NCBI GenBank assembly: GCA_045661345.1
Contig: JAZRFM010000022.1
Span: forward strand, 1 to 19,082
Length of the DNA stretch: 19,082 nt
DNA from: RUG12461 sp045661345
GTDB lineage: Bacteria; Bacillota; Clostridia; Lachnospirales; Lachnospiraceae
Direction of reading: 5' to 3'
The notes under the pieces were generated by a model. The model ran no database searches. It saw only the letters and a program-made list of their open reading frames with translations, and was not told the DNA's origin. Position 1 is the first letter of the stretch, and every line of letters begins with the position of its first letter. The translations under genes and the position numbers were made by a program. Below, in pieces: positions 1 to 7,855 of the stretch.

Positions 1-2
1 AC

Positions 3-2756
3 TCTCTTTTGCTGAAGACCGACGGCGAAAAGACGGATATCAAGATCAAAAAAGCAAGGATTTACGAGACTCTTTTTGATTTTATCAGAAACTATGACCT
101 GAAGAAGTTTGAGTACCCCACAGCGGAAGCGGCCTTCCAAATCAGATCCTTAAAACCCAATGCCATGGGTGATATGATGAAGTTTCTGCCAAAAGAGTAC
201 TTTGATGACTATTTCAAGCTCATGAGGGATCCGAAAGCGGAGTGCGCCCTGAAACCTGATGAGGTTAATGAAGTGATGGCAAGGTGGGCGGCCATTCGCA
301 GCGCCTCCAGCGGTAATCTCCCCCCGGGAACCGCATTTGATACTCTGCTGCAGCCGGAGAGAGCAAAGTATCAGCTTGATAAGGCGGACAGAATCAGGAA
401 TAAGCAACGGGACCAGCTTGAATTCCGGAGACAACAGCTGTTGGTCGAGAAACAACAGGCTGCGGGACATGCTGATGAAATGGCAAATATTCAGCAGAGT
501 ATGGATCATGTACAGGGACGTGGCTTTGTAACGGTACAAAGACCTGATCACAGGATCGGACTTCTCGGGAAGATCCGAAACCTTGCATTAATGGGAATTA
601 GGGGGATCGTCAGGAGCATTACATCTATGATCGGAGGCACAGGGATCAGCCAGACTTATCCGGCGACTATGGCGGCCTATAACTGGATAAAAAGTGACAC
701 CATCGAACACGCCCAGAGAAAACGAAGACACGACATGGTTCCCGGAAAAGACCTGGAATTCTTTGATGACGAAGAGTCCGTAGCCAAAGACGAACAGGGG
801 GAAGATCTTGAGGTCTATTCCGACGTGAGAAGGGGACCGCTGGTGTGGGAAAAAATGACGGCAGGAGACCCGGATGATCCGCCTGAGGTTTGCATTATGA
901 CTGAACAGCCGACACGCGGAAGCGAGAAGGCAATCGGAGAGGATGGGCGCAGACATGGGCATGCCATGATTGCGCTTTCCTACAGCCGCTACAGCAAGCT
1001 CACGAAGCGCAAGGAACGTTATCAACTCTGTATGGGTTTTTACCCGAAGGGAGGAATCGGCATACAGTCCAAGGGCTCCATGTTCGCCGGCGCTTATCTG
1101 GGAGGAAGGCTCGGGTCGGACGACCTTCATGGCTACGATGTTTCCAGGCGCTATGTGGTCAAGCCCGGAGACATCAATAAGATTCTGAAAAAAGCGGAAA
1201 CCTATGCGGATGGAGGCTACAACGTGTTTAAGAGAAACTGTACCACGTTTGTGATTGATATGGCGAGAGAGATCAACCTGCCTCTGGAGGAAATCTACAA
1301 GGAAGAGCAGCCGCAGCTGGAAACGCTTCATCAAGCCGCCATGGAGGCGGGGGTGGGCGCTGCCGACCTGACACAGTTGGGGGGTGCCTCTGACATTATA
1401 TCCCGTCTTGACAAAAACGACCTGTCCTATCACAACTTCGGACAGAAGATGTACACAAAGGAGGATCTGAACAGATTTTATCAAACCTTTGGTAAAGGTG
1501 ATCTTATTAAGACGGGATACAACCCCGGACTGCTGGGAGAGGATCTGCGGAAAGCAAAGAACGGTATCCTTTCTGCCAGACTTGAAGACCATATCCAGAT
1601 GGACAGGGAAGCCTTTCTTCAGCATCAGGATAATATGGCGTACACGATTATGGGAGCTATTATGCAGATTATTCCGGAGGCTGAGAGAAATGCTCAGGAT
1701 GCGGAAATATTATCTTTATTGAAAGAGACCGGGGATGCCAAATATTTCGAGGAAGAGGATAAAGGAGAGGGAGCTACCGCTGAAAATTACAGAAGTATTC
1801 ACAAGACCCTCAGAAATGCCGCCACCCGCCTCAGCCGGTATTATACGGAAAGACTCTCAAGCGACGACAGATTAAATGACAGCATCATAGAGTATCTCAG
1901 TACTCTGGAGATTTTGCAGACAATGGCGGATATAGGCTACAGGGGAGCCCTGCGAAATGAGGTGAAGGGGGATGCTGCAAAGCTGCAGTATGACTTTTAT
2001 CAAAACGAATACACCCTTTCTTATAAAAAGGGCGAGGTTTTGAGGACAGCGGAGCTGACCCCGGCACTTTATGAAGGATTTTTGACGGCCGGATACACGC
2101 CCGAACAGATTATCACTACCTTGAGTAAATATAATGAGCTAATCGAACTGGGGGATCAGTGTACAGATGCACAGAATAAGGAACTTCGGAATATTAAGAG
2201 AATTCGCCAACTTGCGCTGGATTTTGCCAGCGCAAGCAGGTATCTGATGGAGAAAGAGGACTATACGGATCAGGATCTGCGCTATGCATTCAGGGAGCTT
2301 CCGGAGAAAGAGCTAAAGGTGACTGCGATTGGCGATGAGATTCAGGGAGACCTGCTGGAGCGGGAAAACCGCCCGTCCTATTACTATCAGCGCGTCATGC
2401 TGCCCAGGGTGTTATTTGGGGATTTCAGAAGCCTGAATCTTCATAACGTGCAGCCCGGCATAGATACAAAAAGAGCGGCCCTTGATACCTATATGCAGGA
2501 ACGGTTCAATGCAAACGGGAATCAGATTCGCTTTGTCTTAAAGTATTACATAGAGGGCAAGGAGGATCCCGCCGGAACGATTGCCAGGTCGCTATTTATG
2601 GACGTCGCTCTCGAACATTTGAAAGATGCATACCGCGATACCGAGTCGGTTCAGGACACATGGGAGGAAGTAGTTACAGCGCTTACCGAGAATTCCGCCA
2701 CTATCCAAAGACTCACGGAAATGATAGAGCAGCTGCGGGCCGAACGGCAACAGTAA
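3..2756 (+). CDS. Large protein of unknown function, 5'-truncated, with candidate permuted papain-like core
   Basis: The reading frame is open to the left window edge, so this is the C-terminal part (at least 915 residues) of a longer protein. The TTG at base 9 has no ribosome binding site and is not a credible start. Counting from that TTG, residues about 113-165 are charged and heptad-like (coiled coil), and 180-225 contain an amphipathic, glycine-rich stretch. Residues 314-420 carry a His then Cys arrangement: RRHGHAMIAL (H316/H318) followed by NCTTFV (C411). That order and spacing are what one expects of circularly permuted NlpC/P60, LRAT or YiiX-like papain folds, where His precedes the nucleophile Cys. 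The rest (430-915) is mostly helical and charged, with no recognised domain and no clear transmembrane segment or signal peptide visible. The gene ends in two hairpins and is not operonic with the next gene. A peptidase, acyltransferase or secreted effector role is inference only. Confidence 0.75.
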   Translation, partial: SLLLKTDGEKTDIKIKKARIYETLFDFIRNYDLKKFEYPTAEAAFQIRSLKPNAMGDMMKFLPKEYFDDYFKLMRDPKAECALKPDEVNEVMARWAAIRSASSGNLPPGTAFDTLLQPERAKYQLDKADRIRNKQRDQLEFRRQQLLVEKQQAAGHADEMANIQQSMDHVQGRGFVTVQRPDHRIGLLGKIRNLALMGIRGIVRSITSMIGGTGISQTYPATMAAYNWIKSDTIEHAQRKRRHDMVPGKDLEFFDDEESVAKDEQGEDLEVYSDVRRGPLVWEKMTAGDPDDPPEVCIMTEQPTRGSEKAIGEDGRRHGHAMIALSYSRYSKLTKRKERYQLCMGFYPKGGIGIQSKGSMFAGAYLGGRLGSDDLHGYDVSRRYVVKPGDINKILKKAETYADGGYNVFKRNCTTFVIDMAREINLPLEEIYKEEQPQLETLHQAAMEAGVGAADLTQLGGASDIISRLDKNDLSYHNFGQKMYTKEDLNRFYQTFGKGDLIKTGYNPGLLGEDLRKAKNGILSARLEDHIQMDREAFLQHQDNMAYTIMGAIMQIIPEAERNAQDAEILSLLKETGDAKYFEEEDKGEGATAENYRSIHKTLRNAATRLSRYYTERLSSDDRLNDSIIEYLSTLEILQTMADIGYRGALRNEVKGDAAKLQYDFYQNEYTLSYKKGEVLRTAELTPALYEGFLTAGYTPEQIITTLSKYNELIELGDQCTDAQNKELRNIKRIRQLALDFASASRYLMEKEDYTDQDLRYAFRELPEKELKVTAIGDEIQGDLLERENRPSYYYQRVMLPRVLFGDFRSLNLHNVQPGIDTKRAALDTYMQERFNANGNQIRFVLKYYIEGKEDPAGTIARSLFMDVALEHLKDAYRDTESVQDTWEEVVTALTENSATIQRLTEMIEQLRAERQQ

Positions 2757-2777
2757 CAGCAGAAACAGCATAAAGAG

Positions 2778-2807
2778 GAACGGGGGGATTGATTTTTCCC
2801 GCCGTTC
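2778..2807 (+). terminator. Imperfect hairpin just after the large unknown gene
   Basis: GAACGG (2778-2783) pairs with CCGTTC (2802-2807), and GGG (2784-2786) stacks on CCC (2798-2800) with G2801 bulged. No T-run follows directly, so on its own this is a weak terminator. It probably acts with the hairpin at 2824-2846. Confidence 0.4.
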
Positions 2808-2823
2808 ATGATATGATCTCTTT

Positions 2824-2846
2824 TGTCCGGTTCGGACACTCTTTTT
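2824..2846 (+). terminator. Rho-independent terminator of the large unknown gene
   Basis: TGTCCG (2824-2829), a 3-base loop, and CGGACA (2833-2838) form a perfect 6-bp GC-rich stem, followed after CTC only by TTTTT (2842-2846). It lies about 70 bases after the stop codon of the preceding gene and before the next gene's ribosome binding site. Confidence 0.6.
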
Positions 2847-2912
2847 ATCTGATTATTTTCATTTTTATTCTCCAGATCAACTTCATTGTTTTCAAAAAAA
2901 GGAGAAAAAAAC

Positions 2913-3785
2913 ATGACGTATTCTGCGTTTACAGAGGCGTTGCTTTCTTTTGTGTGCACGGCTTTGCCGGAAGAATGCAGTGCAAAGTTGCATACTGTGA
3001 TCAAAAACAACGATACGAGACTGACAGGTCTGACGATTACCGAAACCGGACGGAATATCGCCCCGACCATCTATCTGGATCATTATTATGAAAAATACTG
3101 TGAGGGTACGGATCTGAATCAGATTGTGGACGAGATCGTGCATACCTATCTGGAATGCCGACCGACCAAAGATTTTGATATGACCTTTTTTACGGATTTC
3201 AAGAAGGTCAGAGACCGTATTGTGTATAAGCTGGTGAACCGGGAACGGAACAGGGAGCTGTTACAGGATGTCCCCTACGTACCGTTTCTGGACCTGGCCG
3301 TGGTATTCTGTTATCTCCTCAGGGATACAAGCAGCGGGAGCGCCACGGTGCTCATCCGGCAGAAGCACATGGAACTGTGGCAGGTTACAACAGAGGATCT
3401 TTTTCATCTTGCAAAGGAAAATTCCCCGCGTCTTCTTTCCTATGAACTGGAGGATATGAACGCGCTCATGAAAAAGATCTGCGGGGAAGATACAATGGAA
3501 TCCGGACAGATGTTTGTGCTTTCCAACCGCCAGCGGCTCTTCGGCGCAAGCTGTATTCTGGATGAAAGCCTGATGGAGCGGATTGCAAAGGATCAGCATT
3601 CCGGGTTTTACGTGCTGCCCAGCAGTATTCATGAAGTGATCCTTCTGCCGCGTCCTGAGCCGGATACTTCGGAGGCGCTTTCCAGAATGGTGCAGGAGAT
3701 CAATGCCACGCATCTTTCCTCGGAGGAAGTCCTGTCGGATCACGTGTATTATTACGATTTTGAGCAGAAAAAGCTTTGCGTGTAG
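2913..3785 (+). CDS. DUF5688 family protein
   Basis: A 290-residue soluble protein of unknown function. The whole length matches my recollection of the DUF5688 family, common and often multicopy in Lachnospiraceae. Recognisable conserved stretches are NIAPTIYLDHYY (about 48-59), VRDRIVYKLVN (99-109), VPFLDLAVVF (123-132), LPSSIHEVILLP (235-246), and an ATHLSSEEVLSDHVYYYD block near the C-terminus. The start is the ATG at 2913, because AAAGGAG sits a few bases upstream; an in-frame TTG at 2886 would place that ribosome binding site inside the gene. No signal peptide or membrane segment. It appears to be monocistronic, between a terminator and a hairpin. Function is unknown; I infer none. Confidence 0.85.
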   Translation: MTYSAFTEALLSFVCTALPEECSAKLHTVIKNNDTRLTGLTITETGRNIAPTIYLDHYYEKYCEGTDLNQIVDEIVHTYLECRPTKDFDMTFFTDFKKVRDRIVYKLVNRERNRELLQDVPYVPFLDLAVVFCYLLRDTSSGSATVLIRQKHMELWQVTTEDLFHLAKENSPRLLSYELEDMNALMKKICGEDTMESGQMFVLSNRQRLFGASCILDESLMERIAKDQHSGFYVLPSSIHEVILLPRPEPDTSEALSRMVQEINATHLSSEEVLSDHVYYYDFEQKKLCV

Positions 3786-3797
3786 GCCGTTAGTGCG

Positions 3798-3829
3798 AGG
3801 AGCATCCGTATCCGGACACGGATGCTCCT
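3798..3829 (+). terminator. Perfect 12-bp hairpin after the DUF5688 gene
   Basis: AGGAGCATCCGT (3798-3809) is exactly complementary to ACGGATGCTCCT (3818-3829) with an 8-base loop. It begins 13 bases after the stop codon. The stem is strong, but the downstream sequence is GTTATGG rather than a T-run, so it may be a 3'-end stabiliser or attenuator rather than a classical terminator. Confidence 0.5.
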
Positions 3830-3888
3830 GTTATGGAGATTTTCAGCTGTCGGGAATGGTCGAGGGCGGATCAGATTGAAAAAAAAGA

Positions 3889-3917
3889 TTGCAAAAGAGA
3901 AAGGATTCTCCTATAAT
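3889..3917 (+). promoter_or_regulatory. Sigma-A promoter of the tRNA-Thr gene
   Basis: The -35 box TTGCAA (3889-3894) and the perfect -10 box TATAAT (3912-3917) are separated by 17 bases. The -10 ends 18 bases before the mature tRNA 5' end, leaving room for a short processed leader. Confidence 0.75.
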
Positions 3918-3935
3918 GAATAAGCACTGTGTTTT

Positions 3936-4008
<73 letters not shown>

Positions 4009-4017
4009 GACTGGATG

Positions 4018-4049
4018 ACGCCGGAGGCTGAGAAGACAGCTTTCGGCGT
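4018..4049 (+). terminator. Hairpin downstream of tRNA-Thr
   Basis: ACGCCGGAGGCTG (4018-4030) pairs over 13 positions with CAGCTTTCGGCGT (4037-4049), including two G-T wobbles, around a 6-base loop. It begins 9 bases after the tRNA end. The following T-tract is interrupted (TTGCCGTTTCC), so termination may be partial. Read-through could help express the genes from 4073 on, for which I see no separate promoter. Confidence 0.5.
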
Positions 4050-4072
4050 TTGCCGTTTCCATGGAGGTAGTG

Positions 4073-4402
4073 ATGAAACAACTGGGAAAAGCTGAAATTT
4101 CGTTAATCCTGTATGGGATCTTTGCGGTGGTGGTGTTTTTGATCAGCGCGTTCGCCCTGATAGTCCCCATCGTGACCGTGATTCTGATCGTATTGATACA
4201 GGCGGGACTTGCTTTTTGCATGCATAAGGCGCCGCTCTGGCTTCATGTGGTCGCCATTGCGGCAGAGCTGGCTCTGGGGATCTTTACGAAGAACGTGGTG
4301 CTCCTCATTCTGGCGGCACTGTTATACTTTGCGGGTGTTGTGGTACTCAGCTTCTGGTTCCGCGGAAATGCCAGGAAAGAGAAGCGCACAGCAGAGTCAT
4401 AA
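4073..4402 (+). CDS. Small multi-pass membrane protein, unknown function
   Basis: A 109-residue, strongly hydrophobic protein. About four membrane-spanning stretches can be seen: roughly residues 9-29, 30-50, 55-72 and 75-96. The C-terminal tail is basic (RGNARKEKRTAES). The start is the ATG at 4073, because GGAGG (4063-4067) lies 5 bases upstream; the upstream in-frame ATG at 4061 overlaps that ribosome binding site. I do not recognise a family. It lies just after the tRNA-Thr hairpin and ends 9 bases before queH, so it is probably co-transcribed with queH and argH. No catalytic motif is visible. Confidence 0.7.
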   Translation: MKQLGKAEISLILYGIFAVVVFLISAFALIVPIVTVILIVLIQAGLAFCMHKAPLWLHVVAIAAELALGIFTKNVVLLILAALLYFAGVVVLSFWFRGNARKEKRTAES

Positions 4403-4411
4403 CTGACGGCC

Positions 4412-5083
4412 ATGGAGAAGCGGAACTACGAATTGGAAATGGAGCAGATGATCGGTCGTATGATCGGAGAAAAGCAAGTACCGACTCTGCTTTTGCACAG
4501 CTGCTGCGCTCCCTGCAGCAGCTCTGTCGTGGAGCGTCTTTCCGAATTCTTTCAAATCACAGTCTTTTATTACAATCCCAATCTGTATCCCGATGAAGAA
4601 TATGTGCATCGTGCCCGTGAACAACAGGCTTTTCTGGAAAGATTTCCGGCGAAAAATCCCGTCGCTTTTCTGGAGGGCGCGTTTGAAAAGGATCGGTTTC
4701 ATGAGCTGGTGCGCGGGATGGAAGCGCTTCCGGAAGGGGGAGAGCGCTGTACGGTGTGTATGAGGATGCGGCTCCTGGAAACGGCCAAATGCGCAAAGGA
4801 GCGCGGTTTTTCGTTTTTTACGACAACCCTGTCCGTCAGCCCGAAGAAGGATGCCGTGCGGCTGAATACCATCGGGGAAGAACTGGCCGGGATCTATGGG
4901 GTGACGTATCTCACCAGCGATTTCAAAAAGAAAAACGGATATCTGCGTTCCTGTGAGCTTTCCCGGGAATACGGCATGTATCGGCAGGACTACTGCGGAT
5001 GTGCGTATTCCTACCGGGAAAGGGAACTGAAAAAGAAGGAAAAAGGAGGAGAACATGGCGACATTATGGGGCGGAAGATTTGA
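4412..5083 (+). CDS. queH: Epoxyqueuosine reductase QueH
   Basis: Catalyses the last step of queuosine synthesis, reducing epoxyqueuosine to queuosine in the wobble position of GUN-anticodon tRNAs. QueH is the non-cobalamin, iron-sulfur alternative to QueG. The 223 residues show the family pattern: N-terminal NYELEMEQ, LLLHSCCAPCSSSV (C31, C32, C35), VFYYNPNLYPDEEY, CTVCMRMR (C113, C116), FTTTLSVSPKKD, and RQDYCGCAYS (C195, C197). These cysteines are the expected metal-cluster ligands and redox pair. The ribosome binding site is weak. The gene starts 9 bases after the membrane-protein stop and overlaps argH by 29 bases, suggesting translational coupling. The lysine/glutamate-rich C-terminal tail is partly dictated by the argH ribosome binding site. 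Confidence 0.93.
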   Translation: MEKRNYELEMEQMIGRMIGEKQVPTLLLHSCCAPCSSSVVERLSEFFQITVFYYNPNLYPDEEYVHRAREQQAFLERFPAKNPVAFLEGAFEKDRFHELVRGMEALPEGGERCTVCMRMRLLETAKCAKERGFSFFTTTLSVSPKKDAVRLNTIGEELAGIYGVTYLTSDFKKKNGYLRSCELSREYGMYRQDYCGCAYSYRERELKKKEKGGEHGDIMGRKI

Positions 5084-6446
5084 AAAGGAAACAGAGAAAG
5101 CGGTCTATGATTTCAATGCATCGATCCGGTTTGACAAGCGCCTTCTGAAGGAAGATATCGAAGGCAGCATCGTCCATGCGAAGATGCTCGCCAGACAGAA
5201 AATCCTGACAGAGGAGGAAGCGGAAAAGATCGTGGAGACCCTTCTCTCCATCCGGGAGGACGTGACGGGGGGAGGGCTTGTGATATCGGACCGCTTCGAG
5301 GATATTCACAGCTTTGTGGAAGCCACCCTGATTGAACGGATCGGGGATACCGGAAAGAAGCTTCATACCGGCAGAAGCCGGAATGATCAGGTGGCGCTGG
5401 ATATGCGGCTTTTCACCAGGAATCACCTGGATGAAACCAGACGGCTTCTTCTGGAATTCCAGACCACATTACTTTCCATGATGGAAGAGCAGAGGGAGAC
5501 CATCCTGCCCGGCTTTACCCATCTGCAAAAAGCGCAGCCCACCACCCTTGCCCATCATCTGGGGGCCTACTTTGAAATGTTCCGGAGAGATGAAGAGCAC
5601 CTGTCCGACCTCAGGGAACGGATGAATCTTTGCCCTCTTGGATCCGGAGCTCTTGCCGGAACCACCTATCCGCTGGACCGCGCATATACCGCAAAAGAGC
5701 TGGGGTTTGCGGGACCGGGAAGAAACAGTATGGACGGCGTGTCCGATCGGGATTATCTGATTGAGTATCTCTGCGCCCTTTCCACCATCATGATGCATCT
5801 GTCCAGGTTCTCCGAGGAAATCATCATTTGGAACTCCAACGAGTACCGCTTTGTGGAGCTGGATGATGCCTACAGCACAGGAAGCTCCATTATGCCGCAG
5901 AAGAAGAACCCTGATATTGCAGAACTCGTGCGGGGTAAAACGGGACGGGTCTACGGCGCCCTCATGGCACTCCTGACTACCATGAAGGGGCTGCCCCTTG
6001 CCTATAACAAGGACATGCAGGAGGATAAGGAGCTTGCCTTTGACGCAATGGATACGACACAGGACTGTATCAGGCTGTTCCACGGGATGCTGAAGACCAC
6101 CACCTTCCGGAAGGATGTGATGAGGCGCAGTGCAGGCAAGGGCTTTACCAACGCAACGGATGCGGCGGATTATCTTGTGAAAAAAGGTGTGCCCTTCCGG
6201 GATGCACACGGGATCATCGGCCGCCTTGTCCTGCATTGTATGGAAAAGGACTGTGCCATCGACGATCTTTCGATCCATGAGCTGCAACAGTTTTCCGATG
6301 TATTTACAGAGGATGTCTATGAGGCGATTTCCATGGAGACCTGTGTCAACCAACGCCTGACAGAGGGCGCTCCCGGGAAGGAGGCCATGGAAAAAGAGAT
6401 CCGCCTGTGTAAAGAATATCTTGAAAAAAAGAAAGGAAACGAGTAG
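5055..6446 (+). CDS. argH: Argininosuccinate lyase
   Basis: Cleaves argininosuccinate to arginine and fumarate, the final step of arginine synthesis, in the cytoplasm as a homotetramer. The 463-residue length is usual. Diagnostic motifs are LWGGRFEKE at the N-terminus, TGRSRNDQVALD, LPGFTHLQKAQPTTLAHH (catalytic His region), and the fumarase/aspartase-superfamily signature GSSIMPQKKNPD at residues 276-287 with the mobile catalytic serine. The start ATG at 5055 follows AAGGAGGAGAAC. The gene overlaps the queH 3' end by 29 bases and is followed 35 bases later by asd. argG is not in the window, so ArgH is encoded apart from its pathway partner. Confidence 0.97.
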   Translation: MATLWGGRFEKETEKAVYDFNASIRFDKRLLKEDIEGSIVHAKMLARQKILTEEEAEKIVETLLSIREDVTGGGLVISDRFEDIHSFVEATLIERIGDTGKKLHTGRSRNDQVALDMRLFTRNHLDETRRLLLEFQTTLLSMMEEQRETILPGFTHLQKAQPTTLAHHLGAYFEMFRRDEEHLSDLRERMNLCPLGSGALAGTTYPLDRAYTAKELGFAGPGRNSMDGVSDRDYLIEYLCALSTIMMHLSRFSEEIIIWNSNEYRFVELDDAYSTGSSIMPQKKNPDIAELVRGKTGRVYGALMALLTTMKGLPLAYNKDMQEDKELAFDAMDTTQDCIRLFHGMLKTTTFRKDVMRRSAGKGFTNATDAADYLVKKGVPFRDAHGIIGRLVLHCMEKDCAIDDLSIHELQQFSDVFTEDVYEAISMETCVNQRLTEGAPGKEAMEKEIRLCKEYLEKKKGNE

Positions 6447-6481
6447 AATCATTGAAAACCACAGAAAGGCTGGTGAATGAT

Positions 6482-7561
6482 ATGGAAAACAAACTACGGG
6501 TTGCAGTACTGGGCGGAACCGGCATGGTCGGACAGCGCTTTGTCTCTCTACTGGAAAACCATCCGTGGTTTACAGTGACCACTGTGGCGGCAAGCCCGCG
6601 CAGTGCCGGAAAAACATATGAAGAGGCTGTGGCGGGCCGATGGAAGCTGGACACCCCCATGCCGGAAGCGGTGAAAGGCCTGGCAGTCAGAAATGTGAAT
6701 GAAGTGGAAGCGGTAGCATCTGAGGTCGATTTTGCATTCAGTGCCGTGGACATGAGCAAGGAGGAGATCCGCACCATTGAGGAAGCCTATGCGAAGGCGG
6801 AGATCCCGGTGGTTTCCAACAACAGCGCCCATCGCTGGACACCGGATGTGCCGATGGTTGTGCCCGAAATCAATCCGGAGCATTTCGAAATCATTCCCGC
6901 ACAGAAGAAACGCCTCGGTACCAGAAGAGGCTTTATCGCGGTGAAGCCGAATTGCTCGATTCAGTCCTATACGCCGGCGCTCTCCGCATGGATGGCGTAC
7001 GAGCCCTATGAAGTCGTGGCAACGACCTATCAGGCGATCTCCGGAGCCGGGAAGACTTTTGCGGACTGGCCGGAAATGGAGGGCAATATCATTCCCTTTA
7101 TCAACGGAGAAGAGGAAAAATCCGAGAAAGAACCATTGAAGATCTGGGGGAAGATAGAAGAGGGGCAGATCATCCCTGCCGAATCCCCGCGGATTACCTG
7201 CCAGTGCATACGTGTGCCGATCCTGAACGGACATACCGCGGCAGCGTTTGTGAAATTCCGTCAAAAGCCCTCGAAGGAGGCGCTGATCGAAGCTTTGAAA
7301 AACTATCACGGACAGCCCCAGAAGCTGAACCTTCCGAGTGCACCGAAGCAGTTTATTCAATATCTCGAGGAAGATGACCGACCGCAGATCAGGAAGGATG
7401 TGGATTATGAGCGAGGTATGGGTGTCTCCATCGGACGCCTGCGTGAGGATTCGATCTATGATTGGAAGTTTGTGGGTCTTTCCCATAATACCCTGCGGGG
7501 AGCAGCGGGTGGTGCCGTGTTGTCGGCCGAACTTTTGAAAGCACAGGGATACTTCCAGTAA
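6482..7561 (+). CDS. asd: Aspartate-semialdehyde dehydrogenase
   Basis: Reduces aspartyl phosphate to aspartate semialdehyde with NADPH, the branch point to lysine/diaminopimelate, threonine and methionine. From ATG 6482 the protein is 359 residues, beginning MENKLRVAVLGGTGMVGQRF with the Rossmann GGTGMVG motif at about 11-17. The catalytic Cys is in KPNCSIQS (C158), and the SNNSAHRW and AISGAGKT stretches are also typical. Motif spelling and length resemble the archaeal/fungal-type branch often seen in Clostridia. Start choice: an in-frame TTG at 6452 has its nearest purine run too far upstream; ATG 6482 has AAAGG at 6465-6469, itself not ideally spaced, so the start is less certain than the identity. 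The gene closes the queH-argH-asd run and is followed by a terminator. Confidence 0.94.
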   Translation: MENKLRVAVLGGTGMVGQRFVSLLENHPWFTVTTVAASPRSAGKTYEEAVAGRWKLDTPMPEAVKGLAVRNVNEVEAVASEVDFAFSAVDMSKEEIRTIEEAYAKAEIPVVSNNSAHRWTPDVPMVVPEINPEHFEIIPAQKKRLGTRRGFIAVKPNCSIQSYTPALSAWMAYEPYEVVATTYQAISGAGKTFADWPEMEGNIIPFINGEEEKSEKEPLKIWGKIEEGQIIPAESPRITCQCIRVPILNGHTAAAFVKFRQKPSKEALIEALKNYHGQPQKLNLPSAPKQFIQYLEEDDRPQIRKDVDYERGMGVSIGRLREDSIYDWKFVGLSHNTLRGAAGGAVLSAELLKAQGYFQ

Positions 7562-7633
7562 GCGGAGGGAGTCAAACCACACACGATCCATTCATAATTT
7601 GTGTTCCTCAAAACAGGATTCTACAATATCTAG

Positions 7634-7656
7634 AAGCGCCGTTTTACGGCGCTTTT
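7634..7656 (+). terminator. Rho-independent terminator after asd
   Basis: AAGCGCCG (7634-7641), loop TTTTA, and CGGCGCTT (7647-7654) form a perfect 8-bp stem running into TTTT (7653-7656). A further run of 11 T residues (7672-7682) follows shortly after. It separates the amino-acid run from the promoter at 7694. Confidence 0.85.
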
Positions 7657-7693
7657 CATGTATAAAAAACATTTTTTTTTTTCGATTCTTACA

Positions 7694-7722
7694 TTGAAAA
7701 TGAACTTAAATTGTGATATGAT
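7694..7722 (+). promoter_or_regulatory. Sigma-A promoter for the ATPase-topoisomerase run
   Basis: TTGAAA (7694-7699) and TATGAT (7717-7722) are separated by 17 bases, a close match to consensus, lying after the asd terminator. The predicted transcript starts near 7729 and has a leader of about 125 bases before the ATPase start codon; that leader contains the small ORF at 7760-7852. Together with the terminator, these account for the 294-base gap between asd and the ATPase gene. Confidence 0.75.
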
Positions 7723-7759
7723 TTCCCCAGTCGTTTCACCCGGAGGTATACGGGGAAGC

Positions 7760-7852
7760 ATGTGGATTGCGAAAGACTATGAAACAGGGAGCTTTCGCAT
7801 TCTTCATGTGAACGAATATACGACGTTCACGATCACCAGGGGAGTTAGATAG
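7760..7852 (+). CDS. Candidate 30-residue leader ORF upstream of the ATPase gene
   Basis: ATG 7760 opens a 30-codon frame (beginning MWIAKDYETG, ending TITRGVR) that stops at TAG 7850-7852, three bases before the ATPase ATG at 7856. It lies entirely within the predicted 5' leader. GGAGG at 7742-7746 is 13 bases away and GGGGAAG at 7752-7758 is too close, so initiation is uncertain. The end of the frame overlaps the AGGGGAG ribosome binding site (7838-7844) of the next gene, which would allow translational coupling. No amino-acid run typical of attenuator peptides is present. It could be a chance ORF. Confidence 0.3.
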   Translation: MWIAKDYETGSFRILHVNEYTTFTITRGVR

Positions 7853-7855
7853 TTT

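Noticed and set aside
9..11. TTG as the start codon of the large first gene
   Set aside because: The frame is open upstream to the window edge and no ribosome binding site is visible, so the gene most likely begins outside the window.
588..1625. Long - strand open frame opposite the large first gene
   Set aside because: It lies wholly within a better-supported + strand gene, has no recognisable domain and no ribosome binding site that I can see; a shadow frame.
5469..7591. Long - strand open frames opposite argH and asd
   Set aside because: They are antisense to two unmistakable enzymes, and their translations show no recognisable domain.
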